Shown in pieces: positions 1-25,100 of a stretch of DNA of 64,000 nucleotides. The number at the start of each line of letters is the position of its first letter. Position 1 is the stretch's first letter. Origin of the DNA: Taeniopygia guttata (lineage: Eukaryota > Chordata > Aves > Passeriformes > Estrildidae); contig NC_133025.1 of the NCBI RefSeq assembly GCF_048771995.1, forward strand, positions 310,001 to 374,000. The letters run 5' to 3'. The position numbers and the translations under genes were made by a program. The notes under the pieces are model-generated. The model was not told the origin of the DNA. It ran no database searches and saw nothing but the letters and a program-made list of their open reading frames with translations.

Positions 1-329
1 GGTCACCGAGGGGCCACCGACCCCCATCACCAACCCCCGCCCCAAGGCCCTGTTCCTGACCCCTCCCATCCCCAAACTCCCACCCCAGCCGTGGGCCCAC
101 AAGCCCCACATGCCACAGGCCACCCTGACATTGTGGGACCACAGTGGCTTTCCCCAAAATGTGAGAAACCTCCTGCTGCTCCCACACCTCCTGCCCTCCC
201 AGAGCAGCTCCCACCACACTCTTCCTCATGCACGAGATGTCTGTGACCTCCTCCAGTCCCAAAGGCCACCAGGGCTCGGTGACCTCCCCTGGCATTTGCC
301 GGCACCTCCCTGCACTCCCACAAACCCAC

Positions 330-13842
<13,513 letters not shown>

Positions 13843-14356
13843 GGCCGGTCCCTCAGCGCCGCCCGCCCGCCGCCATCGCCGCTCCGCGCCGGGCCGGCCC
13901 CCGGAAACGCGCCCCTGCGCCTTCCGTTCCGCGTCCTTCCTTTCCGCCGGCCGCCCTCGCCGCTGCCCGCTCCGCCCCGTTCCGCCTCTTCCACCTCATC
14001 GCATCGCATCGCATCCCATCCCACCCCAACCCGTTCCGTCCCGTCCCGTTCCGTCCTATTCCATTCCATCCCGCCACGATTTGTCCCACCCCTCTCCCCC
14101 CCGCGCCCTGCCCAACGCGGGGTTTCCGGCGGTGCAGCGGTCAAATGTGTCCGGCGCACCCGGCGCGGCGGGAAGGGTTTGTGCCCCCCCCCCCCAAAAC
14201 CGGGGCGTGGGGCCCGGTACTCCCGGTACCCCCCGGTACCCCCGGGCTGTCCCCAGGGCTCCAGAGATCCCCCACAAACCGGGGTGTGGGGCCCGGTACC
14301 CCCGGTACCCCCCGGGCTGTCCCTCGGGCTGTCCCCAGGGCTCCAGAGACCCCCAT

Positions 14357-14941
14357 TGTGAAAAATGCGTATTTTATGAGTGGCTTTTCGGAAATGCTAC
14401 ATTGAATATTGTATGTGTAATGTTAGAAAGTTATGCTGTATTAATTCTCTTAAGCAGTGTGTTAAATGTAGTTTCAGGTTCCAGCATCATGTTAAAATAG
14501 AAACTGCTATATGAAGGGTTTTTTTTAAGGAATGAGATACTCGCTTCGAGGAATACCTAAATCTTCCAGAGAAGAGAAATTTACAGTTTTCTTATCAGAA
14601 GAAGCTAATTTCTTCAGGCCTTGCTGAGACTTGAACACATCATGGGGAGTGAAGGAAACACTTGACATACAACAGACAGAATTCTTGTTTTAAATAGAAT
14701 ATATGCATAACCATGAAGGATATATGAACATGTAACAAGTTACTCCTTTGTTCACAAGGGATGCTTTTTGTGACTTAGTGTCTGAGAGCATACAGATGTC
14801 CGTAATTCTTTGCTTTTAATTGTCTTGTAATTGTCCTAACTCTAAACTTTATTACTCTAATTGTATTACTATTTTTATAACCATGTTATTATTATTAAAC
14901 TTTTAAAATTTTAAAATACCAAGTGATTGGTGTTTTTCACA
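14357..14941 (+). mobile_element. Solo LTR, passerine ERVL-type (fossil)
   Basis: About 585 bp, strongly AT-rich, starting TGTGAAAAATGCGTATTTTA and ending TGATTGGTGTTTTTCACA, i.e. TG...CA ends. A polyadenylation-like ATTAAA lies near the 3' end. No internal retroviral genes adjoin it. The family is assigned from recalled passerine LTR consensus, not from a search. Age cannot be measured here. Confidence 0.65.
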
Positions 14942-15440
14942 GGAAAGATATCTCCTTGGAGAAAAGTGGAAAAAACCTGTTTATTAAACAAGCAAACCTA
15001 AACAATATTAAGCCATAAAACATCTTACCACTCCAAGAGAGAGTCACACTCAGAAAAAGTCCCCAGGCTGCAGCTGGGCTCACTCAGTCTCTGATCAGTC
15101 CCTGCAGTGCTGGAAATGCCACGGCCCGGAGCTGCTGCTGCTCTTCTGGTGTTCAGTCCAGAGCAGGTCCAGAGAAAGGGAAAAAACACAGTCCAGGGAA
15201 CTTCTTTGCCTCAGCTAGCTAAAACTAACTAGAAAAGCAAAGGAGAGCTCTGTCTCACTGTCTGTCCGTCCACAGACAGCACAGCCCAGGAGCAGGAATG
15301 TGGAGGAGGGAGTGCAGTTCTTGAAAACAAACTCCGCGCTTCTTCCCCCCCTTCACTCCTGGAACAAGCCTTAAAGATGCCAAACTTATTATTCAGCATA
15401 AACAGGGCCGAAGACTGGGGATAAAGGCATCGTGCAGTCA
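14942..15440 (-). mobile_element. Second solo LTR, opposite orientation (fossil)
   Basis: On the minus strand the sequence runs to a U3/R-like stretch with TTGTTTAATAAACAGG (AATAAA signal) and ends CTCCAAGGAGATATCTTTCC, wording I associate with passerine class II (ERVK-like) LTRs. It abuts the 14357-14941 LTR directly. The outer boundary near 15440 is approximate. No coding region remains. Confidence 0.55.
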
Positions 15441-15594
15441 ACCCGGGACACCCTGACAGGATTCCTGGCCAGGCCGGGGTGGCTGGGGACACTTGCCAAG
15501 TGTCCCCATCCATGTTTGCGTGTCCCCAACCACGTCTGTTTGCAGCTCGCTGTGCTCCACAGAGCGCTGCGTTCCAGCAGGGTGTGCCGGGTGG

Positions 15595-15958
15595 TGCTGG
15601 TCCCTGTCCCTGCAGGCTGCCCCTGCTCCTCAGGCCATCCCTGTCCCTCAGACCATCCCTGTCCCTGCAGGCTGCCCCTGCTCCTCAGACCATCCCTGTC
15701 CCTCAGACCATCCCTGTCCCTGCAGGCTGCCCCTGCTCCTCAGACCATCCCTGTCCCTCAGGCCATCCCTGTCCCTGCAGGCTGCCCCTGTCCCTCAGAC
15801 CATCCCTGTCCCTGCAGGCTGCCCCTGCTCCTCAGGCCATCCCTGTCCCTGCAGGCTGCCCCTGCTCCTCAGGCCATCCCTGTCCCTGCAGGCTGCTCCT
15901 GCTCCTCAGACCATCCCTGTCCCTGCAGGCTGCCCCTGCTCCTCAGGCCAGCGGGCTC
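15595..15958. repeat. Minisatellite, TCCCTGCAGGCTGCCCCTGC unit
   Basis: About ten copies of TCCCTGCAGGCTGCCCCTGC plus TCCTCAGACCATCCC in alternating 18- and 36-bp arrangements. It is stop-free in all forward frames but shows no splice or codon signature. Confidence 0.9.
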
Positions 15959-15989
15959 CTGGCAGTGGCACAGCAATCTTGTCCCCCTT

Positions 15990-16250
15990 CTGGCCAGACG
16001 CCGCTCGCTTTGGATACAGACTGTACAAACTGTGATTTTTGGGGACACTTTGGTGCACCCCACAGACGATGGCGAATCCATGTGGCTGGACCATCGAGGA
16101 TCTCATCTCACGGTGGTAGCTATAATCCCCTTTCCCCTCCTTTCTCTCCATCCTTAATTCCCTTTTCTGTCCCCTCTAGGGCATTTGCTGTTTTGGCCCC
16201 TAACGAAGGTGCGTTTGTTGTGATTAACCCGACGTTCCCCTGCCGAGCGG
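15990..16250. other. Unassigned stretch, possibly old retroviral non-coding remnant
   Basis: This mid-GC, non-repetitive stretch includes CTGTACAAACTGTGATTTTT and CTCATCTCACGGTGGTAGCT. It lies between LTRs and vaguely resembles avian ERV leader sequence. No open frame or defined ends are seen, so the assignment is weak. Confidence 0.2.
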
Positions 16251-16424
16251 GTGGGGACAGGGCCTCAGGTGGGACAGGGTGACATCGGCCCGACCTGCAC
16301 AGGGACAGGGAACCGTCCCCAGACGCCTTCCTCACGAGTGCCAGCCCCACACAGCCCCAGAGCGGGGCGGCCGCCGTGGGGCACAGCCAGGGGGGACACA
16401 TGCGTGTGCCAGGCACTTCTTCTC

Positions 16425-16757
16425 TCTCAGGATTTCTATAGAGGAACGCAGAGGAAAGAAAGATAAAACAATTTCTGTTTCTGCTCCTTGTTTTCCCATG
16501 AGGAATGTGTTTGGAGAATTGTTTCCCTGGGGTGTTGCTTGGTTGGATTCTGGTGAGGATTGTTTGAGCCTGGTGGCCAATCCAACCCACCTGGGGCTGG
16601 GCTCTCAGAGAGGGTCACCAGTTGGGAGTTAGTTAAATATAGTAGTTAAAAAAAGTAAGTAGTTTTAGTATCTCCTTTAAATAGTATATTAATGTATTAT
16701 AGTATACTTATACTAAAGAAATCATTCAGCCTTCTGCACATAATAATTTCTTCCCAC
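16425..16757 (+). mobile_element. Solo LTR, passerine ERV type (fossil)
   Basis: Begins near CAGGATTTCTATAGAGGAAC and contains GTTAGTTAAATATAGTAGTT, TTAATGTATTATAGTATAC and ACTAAAGAAATCATTCAGCC, ending at about TAATAATTTCTTCCCA. This matches my memory of a common passerine LTR. Its 5' border is approximate. No internal genes are visible. Confidence 0.6.
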
Positions 16758-17293
16758 CAGGTTCACCTGCATTTACAATAGATATGAGCAGCTACTGAGG
16801 GGTATTCCTTGGGGCCTTGATCCCTCCTTGTTCCTCATCTCAGTCGCTGGTTTGGTGATGCCTGCAGTCAAACCCAATGTGTCAGCAGGCAGGGGCGCTC
16901 GATTGAGAAGGATTTTGGGGGAAAACTCCTTTAATTTCCTTTCCCTCGTAGTCACTGTTCAATAGTGATGAGGTGGCTTCTGGGGCCCGTGGTGTTCGTT
17001 CCCTGTGCCCAGGGCCGTGCCAGCCCCCACGTCACCTGGTGGTGCTGCCCATGGCAGGTGCGTGGGACGAGATCCTCTCCTGGTCCTTTCCAGCCCAGCC
17101 CGGCCTGAGGCTCCATGATTCGTGGTCAGTCCAGCTACAGCTGCGGTGTCACTGCTGGGTCACAGGCCAGGTCCCTGGGCAGCCCCACCTCTGCTGGGTG
17201 CTGGTTTGGGGCTCAGCAGAACACGCTGAAGTGATACACGGAATAAACAAACAGACTCCAGAGCCTGGAAGTTATTGTCAGGTCTGAAATTAT
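16758..17293. other. Intergenic, nothing recognised
   Basis: Single-copy sequence between two LTRs. No convincing exon, RNA gene or repeat is seen. Confidence 0.5.
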
Positions 17294-17774
17294 TGTCAGC
17301 ATCCGGCACAAGTGAGATCGCTCTCCAGAAACTTGTGCCTGAACCTCAGCCTGACCCAAACCTTTATTCGCAAAGGTGTTCCATGTGCAATACATCGCAC
17401 AACTTTCACATGAGTATTCAAGCCCTGGCCCCGCCTCTCATGCTAAATAGGTCCACGCCCTTCTGGGCACGAGTAGCTTGCCCTGGTGGTCGTACAGGGC
17501 TCTCTCGGGGTCTTCTGAGGCTGAAGATCTTGGTCTTCCTCATGGTTGAACTTTTTAACTTTTCCTCTTTGTGCATTCCGTCCTTCGGTGCTTATCTGAG
17601 TACATCTGTCTGTCTTGATAAGCTTGGAGATAGAGGAGCCTCTTTATCGGGGTTCTTTGCATCTTTTTGTCTCCTCCGTATTGTTCATTATGCAAGAAGC
17701 TTCAGAAATTTGCATTTTCCTATGCTCTTTGTACCATGGCAGAGGTTTCTTAAATAAAAGGTTAAAATTCAACA
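17294..17774 (-). mobile_element. Solo LTR, minus orientation (fossil)
   Basis: Read on the minus strand it starts TGTTGAATTTTAACC, has CCTTTGCGAATAAAGGTTTG (AATAAA signal) and ends CTTGTGCCGGATGCTGACA, giving TG...CA termini and about 480 bp. No clean target-site duplication is evident. No internal coding region is present. Confidence 0.65.
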
Positions 17775-18440
17775 CATAATTCTACTAGCTAAAATTTAAA
17801 TGCTTGATTCATTTTGTTAACCTAAGCGTACTCAGAGAGTGCCGGTGTCACCCTCAGGCGGGGTAGTCACTGCTCAGCTCCCGGGACGGACCTCGGGGCG
17901 TTTGGGTGCCCCGGGGCGCAGGTTCAGCCCGGCGGGAAGGAGCCGTGGTAATTAATGCCCAGCCTCCTCATCACACCCAGTTCACGCAGCACAAACGAAT
18001 AATTAATCACCAATCAGAAGTGGAAACGATGTTTTTGGTAGCCTGGAGCTCTGGCACTCCTGGGTGTCCATGACAGGAGTGGCCAAAGCTGCGGGAGTGG
18101 AATTGGTCTTTGCCTTGACCGGTTCTGAGGAGGGTGGTCAGGGCACGCTGTCCAGGCAGTGCAATCCTCCCCTTTGGGTCAGTGAGCAAGGTCTGGCTCC
18201 CCTGCCGACCCACAGCACCCTCTTCTTGGCCAGCACCATGGTGGCTACAAGCACAGCTGGTGGCCCAACCTCTCCAAGGCCAGCTGGTGCTGCCCTGGTG
18301 GCACCGAGGGCCCCAGGGTCCCCAGCCGTGGTGGCAGGGCCAGGCCATGTCCTGGTCCCTCCTGAGCTGGCCTGAAACCTGAGCCCTCAACTGCCTGCAG
18401 GTGATGGGCTCTGGGACTCTGCTGGCCTGGAGGGGTTTGT
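17775..18440. other. Intergenic, nothing recognised
   Basis: Single-copy sequence. It has short open frames on both strands but no start context, splice pattern or familiar protein wording. Confidence 0.5.
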
Positions 18441-18444
18441 GACC

Positions 18445-18975
18445 TGATGAACGTGTCCTGGTCAGCGTGTCCGGGTCAGCGTGTCCTGGGTCAGTGTGTC
18501 CTGGTCAGCGTGTCCTGGTCATCCTGACTGATGTGTCCTGGTCAGTGTGTCCTGGTCAGCGTGTCCTGGTCATCCTGACTGATGTGTCCTGGTCAGTGTG
18601 TCCTGGTCAGCGTGTCCCGGTCAGCATATCCTGATTGGAGTGTCCTGATCAATGTGTCCTGGTCACCATGTTGTAGTCAGTATGTCCTGGTCAGCGTGTC
18701 CTGGTCAGCGTGTCCTGGCCAGCATGTCCTGGGTCAGCATGTCCTGCGTCAGTGTGTCCTGCGTCAGCGTGTCCTGATTGATGTATCCTGGTCAGAGTGT
18801 TGTGGTCAGCGTGTCTTGGTCAGCGTGTCTTGGTCAGTGTGTGTTGCTCAGGGCATCCTGACGAATGTGTCCTGGTCAGTGTATCCTAATTGGAGTGTCC
18901 TGACCCCTGTGTCCTGCTCAGCATGTCCTGGTCAGTGTGTCCTGACCAATGTGTCCTGATCGATGTGTCCCAGTC
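18445..18975. repeat. Minisatellite, TGTCCTGGTCAGCG unit
   Basis: More than 30 diverged copies of a 14-15 bp unit (TGTCCTGGTCAGCG, TGTCCTGATCAATG). They form an open frame rich in Val-Ser-Trp-Ser that I treat as an artefact. Confidence 0.9.
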
Positions 18976-19240
18976 AGAGTGTGGGATTGCTCCCAGCAGG
19001 AGCGCCAGCACCCGAGCCAGCCATCCCCTGGGGCCCGAGCAGCCGGTGCCAACCCCGGAACCGGTACCGGCACCGGCCCCGGACCGGGTTCTGGTGATCT
19101 CGGTGCCGTACCGGAGCCTGGTGCGGTTCTGTAACTTGCTCCGGGATTTCCTGCGGTTCCTGCGGGACCAGCTGGGCTGACCCGGCCGCAGCGGGCGCAG
19201 CTCCGGCCGCAGAACGCGGCCCCGGCCCACGGAGCGGAGT
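18976..19240 (+). other. CpG-rich segment with a short hypothetical open frame
   Basis: This is an isolated GC/CpG-rich segment between two repeat arrays. One forward frame ends at the TGA at 19178-19180 with VPYRSLVRFCNLLRDFLRF, an amphipathic, basic run. I do not recognise it. Upstream the frame runs back into the minisatellite, so no start can be chosen. It could be a relic exon, a promoter of an unseen transcript, or chance. Confidence 0.2.
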
Positions 19241-19261
19241 GGGAACAGAGCAGCACACACA

Positions 19262-20075
19262 GGCAGGGTGAGGCGCACCTCGCTGCACACACTCACACAC
19301 ACACACATGCACGCACACACACACACACATGCACACACACACGCACACACACACACATGCACACACGCACACATGCACACACACAGGCACCCAGCAGGAC
19401 CCCACACCTCTGCAGCCACAGCCGCTCACTTGCACAGACAGTGCTCAGAGACCTGCACACACCTGTGCACACCAGCCACACACAGGGGTCACACACACAC
19501 AGGGGTCACACACACACAGGTGTGTCACACACACAGGGGTGTCACACACACACAGGCGTGTCTTACATACACAGGTGTCACACACACAGGTGTTTCACAC
19601 ACACAGGTGTCACACACACAGGTGTCACACACACATAGATGTCTCACACACAGGTGTCACACACACAGGTCTGTCATACACAGGTGTCATACACACACAG
19701 GTGTGTCACACACCAGTGTGTCATACACACACAGGTGTCTCACACACATAGATGTCTCACACACAGGTGTTTCACAGACAGGTCTGTCATACACAGGTGT
19801 CATACACACACAGGTGTCACACACACAGGTCTGTCATACACAGGTGTCATAGACAGGTGTCATACACACAGGTGTGTCATACACAGGTGTCTTTCACACA
19901 CAGGTGTCTCACAGATGCACATGTGCGTCACATACATGCACAGTTGTCTTGTGCACACAGGTGTGAGACACACACTTGTGTCACACACACACACACACCT
20001 GTGTCACACACACACATACACACACACAGCTGTCTCACACACCTGCACACACACGCTCACCTCTTTTACACCCGT
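19262..20075. repeat. CA-rich array: (CA)n then CACACAGGTGT minisatellite
   Basis: A (CACACACATG)n stretch at about 19280-19390 grades into dozens of copies of CACACACAGGTGTGT and CACAGGTGTCATACA with a roughly 15-22 bp period. Confidence 0.95.
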
Positions 20076-20214
20076 GCTCCCCCCCTTGGTGGCCCCCGTG
20101 TCACTTCCCCCTCCCCCCCGCTCATCCTCTTTGTCCCCAAAGCGGATTATGGCGGTGGCTCAGCGGGGACACGCGAGTGTGCAAGGAGGGGCCACATCGC
20201 CGACCAGCCTCACA

Positions 20215-20425
20215 CCGGCCACAGGTGTGCGTGGGGGCGGTCACACCCCTCCCGGGTGTGCACAGGGGTGGGACACCGCTCCCAGGTGTGCAGGGAGGGT
20301 CACACCCCTCCCGGGTGTGCACAGGAGTGTGACACCCCTGCCAGGTGTGCACAGGGGTGTGACACCCCTCCCGGGCATGCACAGGGGTGTGTCACCCCTC
20401 CCTGGGCCCACACCTGTGCCAACAG
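20215..20425. repeat. Minisatellite, CCCGGGTGTGCACAGGGGTG unit
   Basis: Seven or so copies of a 30-bp unit, CCCGGGTGTGCACAGGGGTG plus TGACACCCCT. Confidence 0.9.
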
Positions 20426-20724
20426 CGGGGGCAGACTGTGCCCAGCCCAGCAGGACAGGTACTGTGTGCCGTACACGGCAGGCAGGTGACAGGGGATGCT
20501 CCCGGGCAGCACGGACAGGTGACATCTCCTGAAGTGCAAGCAGGGACCGGGGCACGCAGGTGAGCCCTGGGCACGGCCCGTGGGGCTCGGGGCGCTGGGC
20601 AGGAGATGCCCAGGCAGGTGCCAGCAGGTGATACCCAGGGTTGGAGCCCTGGTTACCGGGAATGTTAAAGAGGATGCGGAATTTGACCTGAGACCCAAGA
20701 AAGAAACAAAGACTCCACACCCAG

Positions 20725-21250
20725 GAGGGGCAGGAGGGTGGGTGATGCCCAGGTGATACAGGTGATGCCCAAGGTGCGGCAGGTGATGTAGGTGCTGCCA
20801 GGTGGTGCCCAGCCAGGACAGGTGATGCCCAGAGGATGCAGGTGATGCCCAAGGTGTGGCAGGTGATGCCCAGTGCTGCCCAGGTGGTGCAGGTGATGCT
20901 CAGGAAGGACAGGTGATGCCCAGCTGATGCAGGTGCTGCCCAGGCGGTGCCCAGGCGGTGCCAGGCCGGGCAGGTGGTGCAGGTGAGGCTCAGGAAGGAC
21001 AGGTGATGCCCAAGATGTGGCAGGTGATGCCCGGTGCTGCCCAGGTGGTGCAGGTGATGCTCAAGAAGGACAGGCGATGCCCAGCTGATGCAGGTGATGC
21101 CCGGTGCTGCCCAGGCGGTGCAGGTGATGCTCAAGAAGGACAGGCGATGCCCAGCTGGTGCAGGTGATGCCCAGGCGGTGCCAGGCAGGGCAGGTGGTGC
21201 AGGTGATGCTCAGGAAGGACAGGTGATGCCCAGCTGATGCAGGCGGTGCC
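20725..21250. repeat. Minisatellite, CAGGTGATGCCCAG unit
   Basis: Long array of AGGACAGGTGATGCCCAG and GGTGCAGGTGATGCTCAG blocks in a higher-order pattern of about 60-120 bp. It ends at the CpG-rich promoter region of the next gene. Confidence 0.9.
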
Positions 21251-22151
21251 CAGGCGGTGCCAGGCCGGGCGGGACTCCGAGCCCCGGCCGCAGGTCCCGG
21301 GTCAGCCCCGCCCCGGGCCCGGCCCCCCCGGTCCCGCCCCCGCCCCCCCGTCCCGCCGGGCCGGGGCAGCAGCGCCGGGGGCGGCGGCGCCGGGCAGGTA
21401 CGGGGGGGCGGGGGGAGCGGACTGGGGGGGCCGTGATCCCCGGGAGGGGGTCCCGGGGTGGGAGGGTGTCCCGGACACGGGGGGCCGTGCCCTGGGGTGA
21501 CACGCGGGCGCGGTGGCACCCGCGGAGCGCGGGGTGGGAACCGGAGCCCCCCACTCCTCCCGTGCCCCCAGCACGGAGCGGCTCTGGGGGACAGCACGGG
21601 GACCCCGCACCGCACCGCGGGGATGGGGGGGTGGCAGAAGGGAGCGCCCCCCCTTCCCCCGCCCTAATTACCTGCCGCTAATTGGGGTGGGGGGGCGCCA
21701 TATGGCTGCCACTGCCGCGCGGGGAACGCCGAGGGTCCCCCTGCAGACCCCAGGGCAGGGCCAGCACAGTGCGGGGGGCGACACGAGTGGCATTGGTCAG
21801 GGGACACGGGGGACACGGCGGGGGGACACGGCTGTCCGGCCTGGCACCGGCCGGTGGGACCCCCGGGTGGGGACAGGGACACGCTGGGGCCGTGCACCGG
21901 GACAGCGGCAGCACCCCGGGGCCCTGGGGAAGGGGACCCGGGCATGGCGGCCCGGGTGGGTGACACGGGCAGAGCCAGCCAAGCACGAGAGCCCCGGGGG
22001 AGGGACCCGGGGCGGTGTCAGCGCTGCCACCGGGGCTGTCCGGCCGGGGCGACGTTGCGGAGGGCGCTGGGGACAGGGGCGCGGGGCCGGGGGTGGCAGC
22101 CCCGCTCCTCCCGCCCCCGCCGCAGGCGCCCCCCGAGGTCCCCGTGTCCCC
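21250..22151 (+). promoter_or_regulatory. CpG island and 5' region of the CDHR5-like gene
   Basis: CpG-dense sequence ends at the start codon at 22152. It includes GC boxes and, at about 21663-21685, two TAATT homeodomain cores (CCCTAATTACCTGCC and CGCTAATTGG). Promoter function is inferred from position. Confidence 0.55.
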
Positions 22152-25100
22152 ATGGCCGCCGCGTCCTGCCCGGCGCTCCTGGCCGCCTGCCTGGCGCTGC
22201 ACCTGGCCACAGGTGAGCACCCGGGACACCTGGCCCCCCGGCAGGGGACACCTGAGCGGGACACCGCGGCTGGGAGGGACCCGGTGGGCGTCTGCTGGGG
22301 ACCCTGGGGGTAGCAACCGCGAGAGGTGGGACCCCAGGGCACAGGGACACGGGGGGGACCCAAAGATGTCACCCGAGTGCAGGACCACTGGGGTTGATTG
22401 CCCACTGGTCTCCTGGGGACGGGGACACGGGGGTGGGGACACGGGGGGACACACGGGCGACCATGCTGGGGGTCTGGGGAGTGGGATTTGGGTGGTGGGG
22501 ACACGGGGGGACTGAGGGGGGAGGTGGCAACGCGGATGGAGCTGTTGGGCTGGGGACATGGGGACCCTGGGGCGGGGACACCAGGGACCCCGGGAGGGTC
22601 AGCAGGGAACGGAGAGGGGAGGACCTGGAGAGGGGCCCAGGGCTTGGGGACACGGGGAGCCGCGGGGCCACCCCCCCACGGACACCCGTGTGCCCATCCC
22701 CGGCAGCCCGGGGCGACGGCTGCAGCGGCTTCGGGAACCTGTTCACGGAGATCGCGGAGAACAGCGCCCACGGGAGCCTGGTGGCGCGGCTGCCCCCGCC
22801 GGGGGACGCGGGGGGCGCGGGGGGCGGCGCCGGCCTCCAGCTCTGCCTGGTGGGTGCCGACGCCGCCTGGTTCTACCTGGACGGGCGCAGCGTCCGGCTC
22901 AACGTCTCGGCAGGGCGGCCGCTGGACCGTGAGGTGACACCGCCGGGACACCCCCGGTCCCCTGCCCTGCTCCAGCCGTCCTGCAGCCGTCGAGTGTCCG
23001 TCCGTGTCCGTCCCGCATCCATCCTGTGTCCACTGTCCATCCTGAATCCACCCCCTCCACCCCGTGTCCATCCTCCACCCACCCGGTGTCCATCTACCTC
23101 CACCATCCATCCCAAACATACCCGTGTCCATCCTGTGTCCATCCCACACCCACCTGTGTCCATCCCGTGTCCATCCCAAACCCACCTGTGTCCATCCTCC
23201 ACCCACCCGGTGTCCATCTACCTCCACCATCCATCCCAAACACACCTGTGTACATCCCTCCATCCCACACCCACCCGTGTCCATCCTCTGTCCATCCCAC
23301 ACCCACCTGTGTCCATCCCTCCATCCCACACCCACCTGTGTCCATCCTGTGTCCATCCTGTGTTCATCCCAAACCCACCTGTGTCCATCCTTTGTCTCTC
23401 ATCCATACTCCATCTATCCTGGGTCTGCCATCATCTGTCTATGTACCATTCGTCCTTCCTCTTCTGCCCATCCTGTATCCGTCCTCCCTCCGCCCCATGT
23501 CCGTCCTGTGTCCGTCCCGTGTCCACCCCGTGTCCATCCCGTGTCCATCCATTCACGCTCCCTCCGTCCCGTGTCCATCCCGTGTCCATCCCGTGTCCAC
23601 CCCGTGTCCATCCCGTGTCCGTGCTGTGTCACGCTCCCTCCGTCCCGTGTCCCTCCATCCTGCAGCCCCTCTCCCTCCCTCCCTCCCAGGTCCTCCTGCC
23701 CCCCCGATCCAGCTGGGACCCTCCTGCCCCAGCTTGGCCTTGGCGGGGGACCCCGTGGGGAGCCCCCACGTCACCCGTGTCCCTCCGGTGTCCCTCGTCC
23801 CCGCAGGAGCTGGAGTCCCCGGTGCTGATGGTGGCCCTGACGTGTGCCGAGGACGGCTCCCCCCCGGTACGGCCACGCGCGGTGGGGACCCCGGGGGCTC
23901 TGGGGGCGCCCGGTCCCACCCCGGTCACCGCCTGTGTCCGGCAGGTCGAGTTCCGGATCATCGTCCAGGTGCTCAACGAGAACGACAACCGGCCCCACTT
24001 CCAGGGGGCCACAGTCCTCACCCACAACGTCAGCGAGGTGACAGTGGCACTGCCGGGGACAGGGGTGGTGGCACGTCCTGCACATGGTCACGGTGGTGGG
24101 GCAGGGACGGGCGCCAGGACAGGGACGGCTGTGCGCGTGGGCTGGGGACAGGCAGGGGACAGGGACGGGGACAGGGATGGGGACAGGGATGGGGACAGGG
24201 ATGGGGACAGGGACGGGGACAGGGAGGGTTGGGGTCATGGGTACAAGGACAGTTTGTGCCAGGGAGGGTGCCCGGAAGGGATGGGGACACCCAAAAGTGG
24301 GAACGGGGACACCGGGTGTGCTCGTGAGTGCGGGGAGTGTTGGGGGACCCGCGGTGACCCCCACGAGGCGGCTCAGGGCTGTCTGGGGGTGCGGGTGAGT
24401 TCGGGATTCCCGGGTGCGTTCGGGATTCCTGGGTGCGGTCGGGGAGCACAGGGGGTGTTCGGGGAGCACAGGGGGTGTTCAGGGGTGTGGGGTCCCTTTG
24501 GGGTCCCCGGGGTGTCCCGGGGGCGCTGCTGACCCCCGCGGCAGCTGGCGCCGGTGCACTCGGTGGTGTTCAGCGCCCAGGCCGAGGACGCGGACGGGGA
24601 CACGCTGATGTACGTCATCGACACGGCCTCGGTGAGCCGGGGCGGGGGCGGGGGGCGCGGGGGGGCCGGGGCCATCTGCCGGCCTGACCGACCCCCCCCA
24701 GCCCGACGCGCGCTTCTTCCGCATCGACCTCCCGAACAGCGGCCGCGTGGTGCTGGCGCGGGCCCTCGACTTCGAGAGCCGGCGGCACCTCGAGGTGGTC
24801 GTGACCGCCGTGGTGAGACCCCCGCCCGCCCCGGGACCCTGCGGCGGGCCCCCGCCTCTCCCGGCTGTCCCCGTGTCCGTGGGACCCTCACCCGAGGCGC
24901 TCGGACATGGGACCCCCGTCCGTGAGCCCCCCACTTGTGGGACCCCGGCGGAGGACCCTGATACGAGCCCATCGGCTGCGGGACCCCCGCCCACCCTCAT
25001 GAACGGGGCCCTGGCACCCGCCCCTGGCCCCGGGGAAGACCCCAGCCCCGCCCCAGCCCCACGGAGCCCCCGCCCGCGGGTCTGGGGTCCTTGTGCCCGC

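Noticed and set aside
15430-16280. Forward frames of 180-270 codons over the CTGCAGGCTGCCCC array
   Set aside because: They consist of the minisatellite read in three frames, with no splice sites or family similarity.
14357-17774. A whole endogenous retrovirus spanning the LTR cluster
   Set aside because: The LTRs differ in family and orientation, and no gag, pol or env wording lies between them. They are read as independent solo LTR fossils.
18007-18390. Antisense 127-codon frame in the spacer
   Set aside because: No recognisable motif, start context or neighbouring exons. Consistent with chance in GC-rich DNA.
19268-20532. Long His/Thr-rich forward frames in the CACACAGGTGT array
   Set aside because: Any (CACACA)-type repeat is open in several frames. 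There is no start context and no non-repeat sequence.
14360-21250. IRF5 or TSPAN33 exons expected near TNPO3
   Set aside because: I looked for the IRF DNA-binding Trp pattern and for tetraspanin wording on both strands and saw none. IRF5 would in any case lie beyond the 3' end of TNPO3, outside the window.
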